Shown: in pieces, positions 1-6,039 of the stretch
How the letters are laid out: each line of letters opens with the position of its first letter
Numbering within the stretch: the first letter of the stretch is position 1
DNA from: Bacteroidota bacterium
GTDB taxonomy: Bacteria > Bacteroidota > Bacteroidia > Flavobacteriales > Weeksellaceae
DNA length: 6,441 nt
Direction of reading: 5' to 3'
NCBI GenBank assembly: GCA_023422635.1
Contig: JAFAGO010000015.1
Location: forward strand, 1-6,441
The notes under the pieces: model-generated
The model's database searches: none
Told to the model about the DNA's origin: nothing
The model's input: only the letters and a program-made list of their open reading frames with translations
Program-made: the position numbers and the translations under genes

Positions 1-789
1 GATATGTTGTTTCGAATTTCGGGAGGAATCTATTATCAAGCGCCATTTTATAAAGAAATTAAAGATTTAGAAGGGAATTTTAATTCGGATATTCAATCGC
101 AGCGCTCTATTCAAGTAATTGTAGCGAACGATTATGAATTCAGAATGTCGGATCGGCCTTTCAAATTAACGACGGAGGCGTATTATAAAAAATTGGACCA
201 TTTAATTCCTTATTATTTGGATAATGTTCGAATTCGCTATAGTGGTGAAAATAATTCAGAGGGGTACGCATATGGATTGGATACGCGACTTTTCGGGGAA
301 TTTGTGCCAGGAGTTGATTCTTGGATTTCAGCAAGCTACGCACGAGTATTTGAAAATATTGATGGTCGCGGAGAAATTGAACGACCTACCGATCAACGTT
401 TCCGCTTCTCGTTATTTTACCAAGATTATATGCCGAAATTTCCAAGTATGCGCGTGAATCTTACCTTAACCTACGCGAGTGGATTGCCGAATGGAGCACC
501 TTTATTTTCCGATCCTTATTCTTTTAGAAGAACGTTGCCTTCTTACAAAAGAGTCGACATTGGTTTATCTAAAGTATTTATTGATCAAAAAGAAAACAAA
601 GTTAAAAGTGGAAGTTTTTGGAGTAACTTCAAGGAGTTAACTTTAGGTGTACAAGTGTTCAATGCTTTTAATATTAACAACACCATCGCCAATCAATGGA
701 TTACAGATGTTTCATCAAGTTATATGTATCCAGTTCCAGTGCGATTAACAGGTCGTTTTTTTAATGTAAAACTCGAATTTAAATTGTAG
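1..789 (+). CDS. TonB-dependent receptor, C-terminal part of the beta-barrel (5' end outside window)
   Basis: The reading frame is open from the first base and ends at TAG 787-789, giving the last 262 residues of a longer protein; the ATG at position 4 is internal, not a start. The residues alternate polar and hydrophobic with many aromatics, as in outer-membrane beta-strands. Segments such as SWISASYARVF, NLTLTYASGLPNG and PSYKRVDIGLSKVF resemble the last strands and loops of Bacteroidota TonB-dependent receptors, and the end GRFFNVKLEFKL is a typical closing strand. Proteins of this family bring siderophores, cofactors or oligomers across the outer membrane with energy from TonB/ExbBD. The plug domain, signal peptide and any carboxypeptidase-like N-terminal domain would lie upstream, so the substrate cannot be told. 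The final residue is Leu rather than the more usual aromatic residue, a small deviation. No SusC-type features are visible in this part. Confidence 0.9.
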   Translation, partial: DMLFRISGGIYYQAPFYKEIKDLEGNFNSDIQSQRSIQVIVANDYEFRMSDRPFKLTTEAYYKKLDHLIPYYLDNVRIRYSGENNSEGYAYGLDTRLFGEFVPGVDSWISASYARVFENIDGRGEIERPTDQRFRFSLFYQDYMPKFPSMRVNLTLTYASGLPNGAPLFSDPYSFRRTLPSYKRVDIGLSKVFIDQKENKVKSGSFWSNFKELTLGVQVFNAFNINNTIANQWITDVSSSYMYPVPVRLTGRFFNVKLEFKL

Positions 790-801
790 AGATACCAACT
801 G

Positions 802-839
802 AAATAAAAGAATCCCGGCGTTGACCGGGATTTTTATTT
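802..839. terminator. Bidirectional intrinsic terminator between convergent genes
   Basis: An 8-bp GC-rich stem AATCCCGG (811-818) / CCGGGATT (825-832) with loop CGTTGA is flanked by AAATAAAA on the left and TTTATTT on the right. Each strand therefore reads a stem followed by a U-rich tract. It lies 22 bases after the receptor stop codon and about 40 bases after the end of the MATE gene on the other strand, so it can serve both convergent genes. Confidence 0.88.
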
Positions 840-871
840 GATACTAAACTATGTTTAATGATATCTCTTAT

Positions 872-2233
872 TTAAGAATTGAAATTAATTTTTCTCTTGC
901 TAAGATTTAAGAACCGAATGACCAATAAAATAGCAGAAGTCGTTAGTCCTAAACCAAGTGCAACCCACATTCCGAAAGCGCCCATTTCCATCGTTACACA
1001 CAAAAAATAGCCCAACGGAATGGTAATAACCCAATACGCAATAAAAGTAAGAATACTTGGGATCTTAACATCTTGAATTCCCCGTAAGCAACCTAATGCC
1101 ACCACTTGTACACCATCCGAAAGTTGAAATAATGCTGCGATTACTAATAATTTTGCAGCCAAATGAATCACTTCAACTTCATTGGATTGTGTGAAAAACG
1201 TTGGAAAAATATTTCTTCCCAATATAAAAATAACGCCACAAATCAACATAAAGAGGAAGACAATTTTTAAATTATTAATGCCTTGATTTCGAAGTTCAAT
1301 AAAATTACCTTCTCCAAGTCGGTTCCCAATCATTACTGTTGAGGCAACACTAAAACCAATGCAAAGATTAAAGGTGAACGATGCCATACTAAGCGCAATT
1401 TGATGCGACGCAATATCGTGTGCTGAAATTAAACCACAAATAAAAGCAGCCGCAGCAAAAGCCGTTACTTCAAAAAACATTTGTAAAGCAGTGGGAATTC
1501 CAATCTTAATCATTTTTTGAAAAAGCGGTTTTGAAAAAAGTTCAAATTTCAAACTGAATTCCGCAATATATCTTTTGGTTGTTTTTTCTTTTTTCAAAAC
1601 ATAATAAAGGAAAATCATCATAAAAACTCTTGAACACAAGGTGGCCAAAGCCGAACCTTGAACGCCCATCGCAGGCAAGCCAAACATTCCTTTAATAAAA
1701 ACGTAGTTTAAAGCGATATTAATTACGTTCGCGATAATTGTAGCTTTGGTAACGCCAATGGTAAATGATAAACCTTCCGAAGTTTCACGAAGCGTTTGAA
1801 AACCCATAAATGGTAAAATGCTGAACGCCATAATATGAAGAAACGAAATGGTGTCAGGAATAATTTCCGGTGGTTGCTTCATGTGGTAGAGCAGTGGCGT
1901 TGCAGCCAATAAAAGCAACATCAAGATGATGCCAACAATCATATTGATAACAAATCCGTGTCGGGTAATTCGGTTAATTTCCTGATGGTCATTTCTGGCT
2001 TGAGCTTCCGAAACCAAAGGTGGAATTGCGAACGACATTCCCAACGCAAAAACAAAAATACTCATAAAAATAGCATTTCCTAAGGAAACGGAAGCAAGTG
2101 CATTTGCACCTAAAAGTTTACCAACAATAATGGTATCGAAAAGGTTTACGGAAACCTGTCCGAGTTGCGTAATCATAACGGGAACCGCCAGTTGAAGGGT
2201 TCTTTTTGTATATTGGGGATTAAGAATTTGCAC
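872..2233 (-). CDS. MATE family (NorM-like) multidrug efflux transporter
   Basis: This 453-residue inner-membrane protein has about twelve hydrophobic segments in two homologous halves (roughly residues 10-215 and 235-445), the usual size and plan of MATE exporters, which expel cationic drugs in exchange for Na+ or H+. NorM-type signatures are visible: VNLFDTIIVG (D33), MFFEVTAFA (E255) and LFQLSDGVQVVALGCLRG (D373). By family knowledge these match the cation-binding Asp36, Glu255 and Asp371 of Vibrio NorM, so ion coupling looks intact. The start is GTG at 2231-2233: an in-frame TAA lies 24 bases upstream and the first ATG is codon 20, inside transmembrane segment 1. No Shine-Dalgarno is seen; the codon directly follows the U-tract of the upstream regulator's terminator. 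Transcription therefore needs read-through or a promoter within that terminator. Substrate unknown. Confidence 0.93.
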   Translation of the reverse strand: MQILNPQYTKRTLQLAVPVMITQLGQVSVNLFDTIIVGKLLGANALASVSLGNAIFMSIFVFALGMSFAIPPLVSEAQARNDHQEINRITRHGFVINMIVGIILMLLLLAATPLLYHMKQPPEIIPDTISFLHIMAFSILPFMGFQTLRETSEGLSFTIGVTKATIIANVINIALNYVFIKGMFGLPAMGVQGSALATLCSRVFMMIFLYYVLKKEKTTKRYIAEFSLKFELFSKPLFQKMIKIGIPTALQMFFEVTAFAAAAFICGLISAHDIASHQIALSMASFTFNLCIGFSVASTVMIGNRLGEGNFIELRNQGINNLKIVFLFMLICGVIFILGRNIFPTFFTQSNEVEVIHLAAKLLVIAALFQLSDGVQVVALGCLRGIQDVKIPSILTFIAYWVITIPLGYFLCVTMEMGAFGMWVALGLGLTTSAILLVIRFLNLSKRKINFNS

Positions 2234-2270
2234 AAAAAAAAGTTTGCGGCAAAATTACCGCAAACTTTTG
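2234..2270 (-). terminator. Strong intrinsic terminator after the sigma-54-type regulator gene
   Basis: On the minus strand a perfect 12-bp stem, AAAAGTTTGCGG (2269-2258) with CCGCAAACTTTT (2249-2238), encloses the 8-base loop TAATTTTG and runs into a tract of eight T (2241-2234). It begins about 25 bases after the regulator's stop codon. The next three bases are the GTG start of the MATE gene. The loop also happens to match the Bacteroidota -7 consensus TAnnTTTG, with no good -33 element at the expected distance. Confidence 0.87.
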
Positions 2271-2294
2271 GTTTATTGATATGTATTTGGTTTT

Positions 2295-3479
2295 TTATTT
2301 TCGAACAAAGCTCGTTACGTCTTCCTCAGTAACTGGATTTCCTCCCAGGATTACAAGTCTTTCTACCACATTTCGAAGCTCACGAATATTTCCAGTCCAA
2401 GAAAAACTTTGAAGTTTTTTTATGGCGGATTCATCAAATTCTTTAGGCGTTGTTCCGTGTTCTTCACCAATAACTTTCGTAAAATGTTCCATTAACAACG
2501 GAATATCTTCTTTACGATCATCCAACGGCGGTACGTAAATTTCGATAACGGAAAGTCGGTGGTAAAGGTCTTCTCTAAATCTTCCTTCCTGGATTTCTTT
2601 CTGCATATCTTTATTGGTTGCAGCAAGCACGCGCACATCTACTTTAATCTCCTTGTCGCTACCAACGGGGGAAACTTTGTTCTCTTGCAAAGCGCGAAGC
2701 ACTTTCGCTTGTGCGATTAAACTCATGTCGCCAATTTCATCGAGAAATATAGTTCCATGATCCGCCAATTCAAATTTTCCTTGTTTGTCTTTTATTGCTC
2801 CCGTAAAAGATCCTTTAACGTGACCAAAAAGTTCGGATTCAATGAGTTCCGATGGAATTGCGGCGCAATTAACTTCAATCATCGGTCCTTTTGATCGGTC
2901 GCTTTGCGCATGGATTGCGTGTGCTACCAATTCTTTACCCGCACCATTTGGACCGGTAATTAGCACTCGCGCATCCGATGAGGCAACTTTGTCGATCATA
3001 TCCTGAATTTTTTTCAATTCAGAACTGTTGCCAATCATTTGGTATTTTTTGTTGACTTTCTTTTTAAGGGTTTTGTTTTCAGATTGAAGTGTTCTATTTT
3101 CTTTCGAAAGAATTCTTTTATCTAAAGCGTTTTTTACGCTGGTAATCAATCTGTTAATATCGATTGGCTTCGAGATAAAATCGTAAGCACCATCTTTTAA
3201 AGTCGACACTGCAGTATCAATATCCGCGTGGCCGGAAATCATGATAAATGTAGTATCCGGTTTCATGGCTAAACTTTGTTTTAGAAGTTCAGTTCCTGAA
3301 AGTTTGGGCATTTTAATGTCGGAAAGTACCAACGCAAAATCTTCTTTTTCAATTTGCTTGTAGCCTTCAAGTCCATCTTCCGCTACAGAAAATTCATACT
3401 CCGGAAGTTCTTCCGATAAAATATTTTCTAATACGCCCGAAATGGCTTTTTCGTCTTCAACAATTAAAATTTTCTGCAT
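2295..3479 (-). CDS. Sigma-54 activator-type (NtrC-like) response regulator lacking a DNA-binding domain
   Basis: The 394-residue protein has two parts joined by a Lys/Glu-rich helix (about 120-147) that may form a coiled coil. Residues 1-120 are a receiver domain with E8/D9, phospho-acceptor D54 (LSDIKMP), S82 and K104 (ISKP). Residues 148-394 are a sigma-54 interaction AAA+ ATPase: Walker A GPNGAGKE (176-183), the sigma-54 contact loop as GSFTGA (223-228; the usual form is GAFTGA), Walker B TIFLDEIGD (243-251), arginine-finger region FREDLYHRL (301-309) and WTGNIRELRN. It stops at FVRK just after the AAA+ lid, with no Fis-type helix-turn-helix, which NtrC proteins of about 460 residues carry. 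It presumably activates RNA polymerase-sigma-54 without specific DNA binding. The start is chosen at ATG 3477-3479 (MQKILIVEDE); ATG 3525-3527 would add a Lys-rich 16-residue leader. It follows yggS by 65 bases, probably co-transcribed. Confidence 0.92.
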   Translation of the reverse strand: MQKILIVEDEKAISGVLENILSEELPEYEFSVAEDGLEGYKQIEKEDFALVLSDIKMPKLSGTELLKQSLAMKPDTTFIMISGHADIDTAVSTLKDGAYDFISKPIDINRLITSVKNALDKRILSKENRTLQSENKTLKKKVNKKYQMIGNSSELKKIQDMIDKVASSDARVLITGPNGAGKELVAHAIHAQSDRSKGPMIEVNCAAIPSELIESELFGHVKGSFTGAIKDKQGKFELADHGTIFLDEIGDMSLIAQAKVLRALQENKVSPVGSDKEIKVDVRVLAATNKDMQKEIQEGRFREDLYHRLSVIEIYVPPLDDRKEDIPLLMEHFTKVIGEEHGTTPKEFDESAIKKLQSFSWTGNIRELRNVVERLVILGGNPVTEEDVTSFVRK

Positions 3480-3544
3480 GTCGCGAATGTGTTTGTATTC
3501 TTTTTTAGTATGTTTTTTATTGGGCATCAATAATTATACCTAAG

Positions 3545-4216
3545 TTAAGGTTGTTGATAATTTCTGCGACCAAAAATGGCTGATCCTACGCGTACACAAT
3601 TGGATCCACATTGGATTGCCAGTTTAAAATCGTCACTCATTCCCATAGAAAGTGTTTTTAATGGCGCTTTTTGGGTGAATTCATCAAATATAGTTTTCAA
3701 CGTTTTAAACTCGCTTTCAATTTGTTGCTGTTGATCGGTGAAGGTGGCCATTCCCATCAACCCTGCGATTTCAACATTGGGGTACTCACCATTTAAATAG
3801 GCATCGTAAAGTTGTTCGGCTTCTCCTTTTTCTAAACCAAATTTCGAGTCTTCTTTCGCTATTTTAATTTGCAGAAATACTTTAATTTTCCGTTGATGTT
3901 TTTCGGCTTGTTTGTCAATTTCTTTTAAAAGCTTATCGGAATCCACACTTTCAATCGTATCAATAAATTCTGCAATATATTTCACCTTATTGGTTTGCAA
4001 GTGGCCAATCAAATGCCACTGAATATCTTTCGGCAACACCGGGTACTTTTCTGTAAGCTCCTGCACCTTATTTTCTCCAAAAACACGTTGCCCCATTTGA
4101 TAAATTTCTTGAATTGATTCCGCAGGATGTGTTTTGGATACCGCAACCAATTGTACATTTTCTGGCAATTGTTGTTGTATGTTCAGGTATTGCTCCTGAA
4201 TTGAAGTGTAAGTCAT
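3545..4216 (-). CDS. yggS: YggS family pyridoxal 5'-phosphate homeostasis protein
   Basis: The 223 residues match the usual length of this single-domain TIM-barrel PLP-binding protein (YggS/PROSC). Visible signatures are AVSKTHP with the PLP-binding Lys28, FGENKVQEL (46-54), WHLIGHLQTNK (67-77), AGLMGMATF (151-159) and the C-terminal phosphate-binding stretch SMGMSDDFKLAI...VRVGSAIFG (190-216). By family knowledge it is a cytoplasmic carrier and buffer of PLP without known enzyme activity; its loss disturbs vitamin B6 and amino-acid pools. The ATG at 4214-4216 gives the standard N-terminus. It is the first gene of a minus-strand unit followed by the sigma-54-type regulator. A perfect -7-like box lies about 47 bases upstream, and an inverted repeat resembling the one after the NarL regulator gene lies between that box and the start codon. 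Nothing is missing from the protein. Confidence 0.95.
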   Translation of the reverse strand: MTYTSIQEQYLNIQQQLPENVQLVAVSKTHPAESIQEIYQMGQRVFGENKVQELTEKYPVLPKDIQWHLIGHLQTNKVKYIAEFIDTIESVDSDKLLKEIDKQAEKHQRKIKVFLQIKIAKEDSKFGLEKGEAEQLYDAYLNGEYPNVEIAGLMGMATFTDQQQQIESEFKTLKTIFDEFTQKAPLKTLSMGMSDDFKLAIQCGSNCVRVGSAIFGRRNYQQP

Positions 4217-4230
4217 AGTTATTGTGGATT

Positions 4231-4256
4231 AAAAAAGGGTGATTTCCCCATTTTTT
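4231..4256. promoter_or_regulatory. Imperfect inverted repeat in the yggS leader (operator-like or hairpin)
   Basis: AAAAAAGGG (4231-4239) faces CCC(C)A plus a run of six T (4247-4256) around TGATTT, so it could fold on either strand with one bulge. The core AGGGTGATTTCCCCAT (4236-4251) agrees at 14 of 16 positions with the perfect inverted repeat at 5975-5990. It would lie just downstream of the predicted yggS transcription start, a position typical of a repressor site. Because it is flanked by A and T runs it also resembles a terminator, but no gene ends next to it on either strand, which makes an operator or attenuator reading more likely. Confidence 0.4.
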
Positions 4257-4262
4257 AGCATT

Positions 4263-4270
4263 CAAATATA
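4263..4270 (-). promoter_or_regulatory. Candidate -7 box of the yggS promoter
   Basis: Read on the minus strand the bases are TATATTTG, a full match to the Bacteroidota -7 consensus TAnnTTTG. Transcription would begin near 4256-4258, leaving a leader of about 40 bases before the yggS ATG. No clear -33 TTG is seen at the expected distance, and the motif is AT-rich, so a chance match is possible. A second match, TAAATTTG (4273-4280), lies back to back on the plus strand; a transcript from it would have a leader of about 270 bases before the kinase-like gene. Confidence 0.45.
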
Positions 4271-4469
4271 AATAAATTTGTTCTTAAATGGACGGCGTTG
4301 AAAGATGTGAATTGAATATTCACTTGAAATTATTTTTAAAGCGTATTTCTAAATTATTGAAAGTGATTTTTTTAACGTTTGAACTTCTTTAGAGAAAGTT
4401 AAAATCATTGGAATATGGTTGGAAGAGAAAAGCTACATAATCGTCATTATAAAAATTTGAATTTCAGAA

Positions 4470-4501
4470 TTGTAAAGGTGATTTTTGACGTGGGAATTTT
4501 G
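4470..4501 (+). promoter_or_regulatory. Candidate promoter of the kinase-like/NarL regulator operon
   Basis: TTG (4470-4472) is followed after 21 bases by GAATTTTG (4494-4501), which matches TAnnTTTG at five of six fixed positions; the spacing is within the range reported for flavobacteria. Transcription would start near 4507, about 48 bases before ATG 4555 but only some six bases before ATG 4513, which favours the later start codon. GGTGATTT (4477-4484), a half-site of the inverted repeat, lies between the two elements. The stretch GGGAATTTTGTATCCA (4492-4507) recurs almost unchanged at 6011-6025. Confidence 0.35.
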
Positions 4502-4554
4502 TATCCAGTGCGATGTTGTTTGATGTTTCTTTTAAAATTTTCTTTAAAATAGTA

Positions 4555-5322
4555 ATGAGTAACGAAGTAAATATGTGGATTATTCTTGCAAATATTGCTG
4601 TTTTACTAGCGATTATTACGTTGTTTTTAAATTATTCCTTATTTTTAAAGAAAAAATCGAAGTTATATTATTATAAAATATTGAAAGAAACTTCTTTCGA
4701 AAGAGAATTGGCAACATCAAGAATGGAAATGAAGGAACAAACACTTCATTTTGTCGGTCACGAACTTTACGATGATTTGGGACAAAAGCTTTCTGCAGCG
4801 AAAATTATGACCAGTCAAAGTTTGATGATTAACCAGAATAGTCGCGAAATCAATCAAAAAGTTCATGATCTACTTGGCGAATGTATTCAGGATATTCGTA
4901 AGCTCTCGAAAACATTCAGTTTGGATGATGCGGTTCATTTTAATTTTTTTGAAGCAATTAAAAATGAAATTCAGAAAACAGAAAAATTTTATGGTGTTGA
5001 AATTCAGTTTAGAACGAATACAAAAGATGTTGATTGTAATGAACAACACCGATTGATTTTATTTCGAATTGTACAAGAGTGCATCGCCAATATATCGAAA
5101 TATTCTAATCATAAAAAAATAAGCATTGAATTGAACGATTCTGCAGAAATTTTAAGGATTGAAATGCTTCATAATGAAAAAGGATGGTTAATGAGCAATA
5201 AACCTGAACTACAAATGTCGATGTACAATATGAAAAAACGAGTAAAAATGATCGGAGCAAAAATTCTTGTTAACGATTATAATGAAAGAGGAAGTTCTGT
5301 TTCGATTATCTATAAAAAATAA
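4555..5322 (+). CDS. Membrane-anchored histidine-kinase-like protein with degenerate catalytic motifs (probable pseudokinase)
   Basis: From ATG 4555 (MSNEVNMWII) the protein has 255 residues; ATG 4513 would give 269. Residues 7-30 form one transmembrane helix with almost no extracytoplasmic part, so no sensor domain is visible. A basic, probably coiled stretch leads to a HisKA_3-type dimerisation helix, HELYDDLGQKLSAAKI (69-84), then a HATPase-like domain (about 167-255). In this family the helix reads ELHDxxGQ; here Tyr72 (TAC, 4768-4770) replaces the phospho-accepting His. In the ATP site the N-box Asn is kept (RIVQECIAN, N179), but the D-box DNGxGF reads HNEKGW (H206 for the adenine-binding Asp), the GxGL motif reads QMSM, and the late GT reads SS. 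No stop or frameshift interrupts it. Four bases separate it from the NarL-type regulator. It may be a scaffold, a phosphatase or a partner of an active kinase; autophosphorylation looks unlikely. Confidence 0.85.
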   Translation: MSNEVNMWIILANIAVLLAIITLFLNYSLFLKKKSKLYYYKILKETSFERELATSRMEMKEQTLHFVGHELYDDLGQKLSAAKIMTSQSLMINQNSREINQKVHDLLGECIQDIRKLSKTFSLDDAVHFNFFEAIKNEIQKTEKFYGVEIQFRTNTKDVDCNEQHRLILFRIVQECIANISKYSNHKKISIELNDSAEILRIEMLHNEKGWLMSNKPELQMSMYNMKKRVKMIGAKILVNDYNERGSSVSIIYKK

Positions 5323-5326
5323 AACC

Positions 5327-5971
5327 ATGGCTACAACCAAAATTGCAATTGTTGACGATCATCAGTTGGTTTCCAAAGCAATTGAAAATATGATTTCTTC
5401 TAATGAAAATTTAGAGGTTGTGATGAATTGCAATAACGGAGAATCTTTTTTGAAAGCGTTAGATGCTTCTGAAATGCATCCCGAAGTGGTGTTGATGGAC
5501 ATCAATATGCCGATTAAAAATGGGGTAGATACTACTTTTGAAATTGCCGAAAAATATCCGGGAATCAAAGTGATCGCGTTAACAATGGAAGATAACGAAA
5601 ACACCATTATCCAAATGCTGACGGCGGGAGCAAAAGGATATTTGCTTAAGGATATGTCGCCAGATCTTTTATTTAGCGCTATTGATATTGTGGCTAAAAA
5701 TGGAACTTTTTACACCGATATCGTTACCCAAAGTTTACTTAAAGTAAAATCGCAGGAAAGCATATTAAAAACGATTCTGAACGATTTACGAGAACCAGAA
5801 TTGGAATTTATGCGTTTGGCTTGCTCCGAACTCACTTACAAAGAAATAGCCAATAAAATGTGCGTGAGCCCACGAACCATTGATGGCTATCGCGATGCTG
5901 TATTCTTAAAACTCAACGTAAAAAGTAGAGTCGGAATTGTGTTGTTTGTGTTGAAAAATAAGCTTTTGTAA
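5327..5971 (+). CDS. NarL/FixJ (LuxR-type HTH) family response regulator
   Basis: The 214 residues show a receiver domain (about 5-122) with D10/D11, phospho-acceptor D58 (VLMDINMP), T86 and K108 (YLLKDM), all intact. A linker leads to a C-terminal LuxR-type helix-turn-helix (about 155-212): LREPELEFMRLACSELTYKE, then IANKMCVSPRTIDGYRD and LKLNVKSRVGIVLFVLK. The recognition helix with SPRTIDGYRD is typical of Bacteroidota NarL regulators. ATG 5327 is chosen because it begins directly at the receiver strand and lies four bases after the kinase-like gene's stop; an earlier in-frame ATG at 5267 would overlap that gene by 56 bases and add a non-conserved leader. It probably binds inverted repeats as a dimer, and a perfect one sits four bases after its own stop codon. 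Since its neighbour lacks the catalytic His, its phosphate may come from another kinase or from acetyl phosphate. Confidence 0.95.
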   Translation: MATTKIAIVDDHQLVSKAIENMISSNENLEVVMNCNNGESFLKALDASEMHPEVVLMDINMPIKNGVDTTFEIAEKYPGIKVIALTMEDNENTIIQMLTAGAKGYLLKDMSPDLLFSAIDIVAKNGTFYTDIVTQSLLKVKSQESILKTILNDLREPELEFMRLACSELTYKEIANKMCVSPRTIDGYRDAVFLKLNVKSRVGIVLFVLKNKLL

Positions 5972-5974
5972 AAT

Positions 5975-5990
5975 AGGGTGATTTCACCCT
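5975..5990. promoter_or_regulatory. Perfect inverted repeat, candidate operator of the NarL-type regulator
   Basis: AGGGTGA (5975-5981), TT, TCACCCT (5984-5990) is a perfect 7-2-7 palindrome starting four bases after the regulator's stop. There is no T-tract behind it (TTACTCG), and a two-base loop is too tight for a normal hairpin, so it fits a dimer-binding site better than a terminator. A 14/16 copy lies upstream of yggS. It is centred about 43 bases before the start expected from the -7-like box at 6013-6020, a usual distance for an activator site. Confidence 0.5.
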
Positions 5991-6010
5991 TTACTCGTAT
6001 TGCTTAAATT

Positions 6011-6025
6011 GGCAATTTTGTACCA
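6011..6025 (+). promoter_or_regulatory. Candidate -7 region downstream of the regulator gene
   Basis: CAATTTTG (6013-6020) matches TAnnTTTG at five of six fixed positions. The wider GGCAATTTTGTACCA nearly repeats GGGAATTTTGTATCCA at 4492-4507, the candidate promoter core before the kinase-like gene. No -33 TTG is well placed, but the palindrome at 5975-5990 occupies that region, as it would in an activator-dependent promoter. Confidence 0.35.
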
Positions 6026-6039
6026 CAGAAACACAAATA

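Larger units (their letters stand above)
4217..4554. other. Divergent intergenic region between yggS and the two-component operon
   Basis: These roughly 340 bases hold no recognisable gene; no frame longer than a few dozen codons resembles a protein. They contain the yggS -7 box and inverted repeat, and a candidate promoter near 4470-4501 for the plus-strand operon. Two further GTGATTTTT stretches (4363-4371 and 4479-4487) resemble half of the inverted repeat. Sequence before 4555 could encode 14 more residues of the kinase-like protein if translation began at ATG 4513. Confidence 0.6.

Noticed and set aside
161..457. Frames of 60 and 77 codons overlapping the TonB-dependent receptor gene
   Set aside because: They are shadows of a clear coding frame and show no family resemblance or leader of their own.
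2231..2294. A frameshifted DNA-binding domain after the sigma-54-type regulator
   Set aside because: Only about 60 bases separate the stop from the MATE start and most of them form the terminator; no helix-turn-helix coding potential is seen.
4759..4761. His69 (CAC in VGHELYDD) as a substitute phospho-acceptor
   Set aside because: It sits three residues before the canonical position, about one helical turn away, and lacks the following acidic residue of the HD pair. Together with the damaged ATP site it is not convincing, though only an experiment would exclude it.
5362..5607. Antisense frame of 81 codons inside the NarL regulator gene
   Set aside because: It is the mirror of the conserved receiver-domain codons and has no independent evidence.
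5975..5990. Palindrome after the regulator gene as an intrinsic terminator
   Set aside because: The spacer is two bases and TTACTCG follows instead of a T-tract; better terminators lie at 6052-6078 and 6201-6236.
6009..6025. TTGGCA near 6009-6014 as the -24 element of a sigma-54 promoter
   Set aside because: With GG at 6011-6012 the -12 GC dinucleotide should be at 6023-6024, but the bases there are CC and the TTGCA context is absent.
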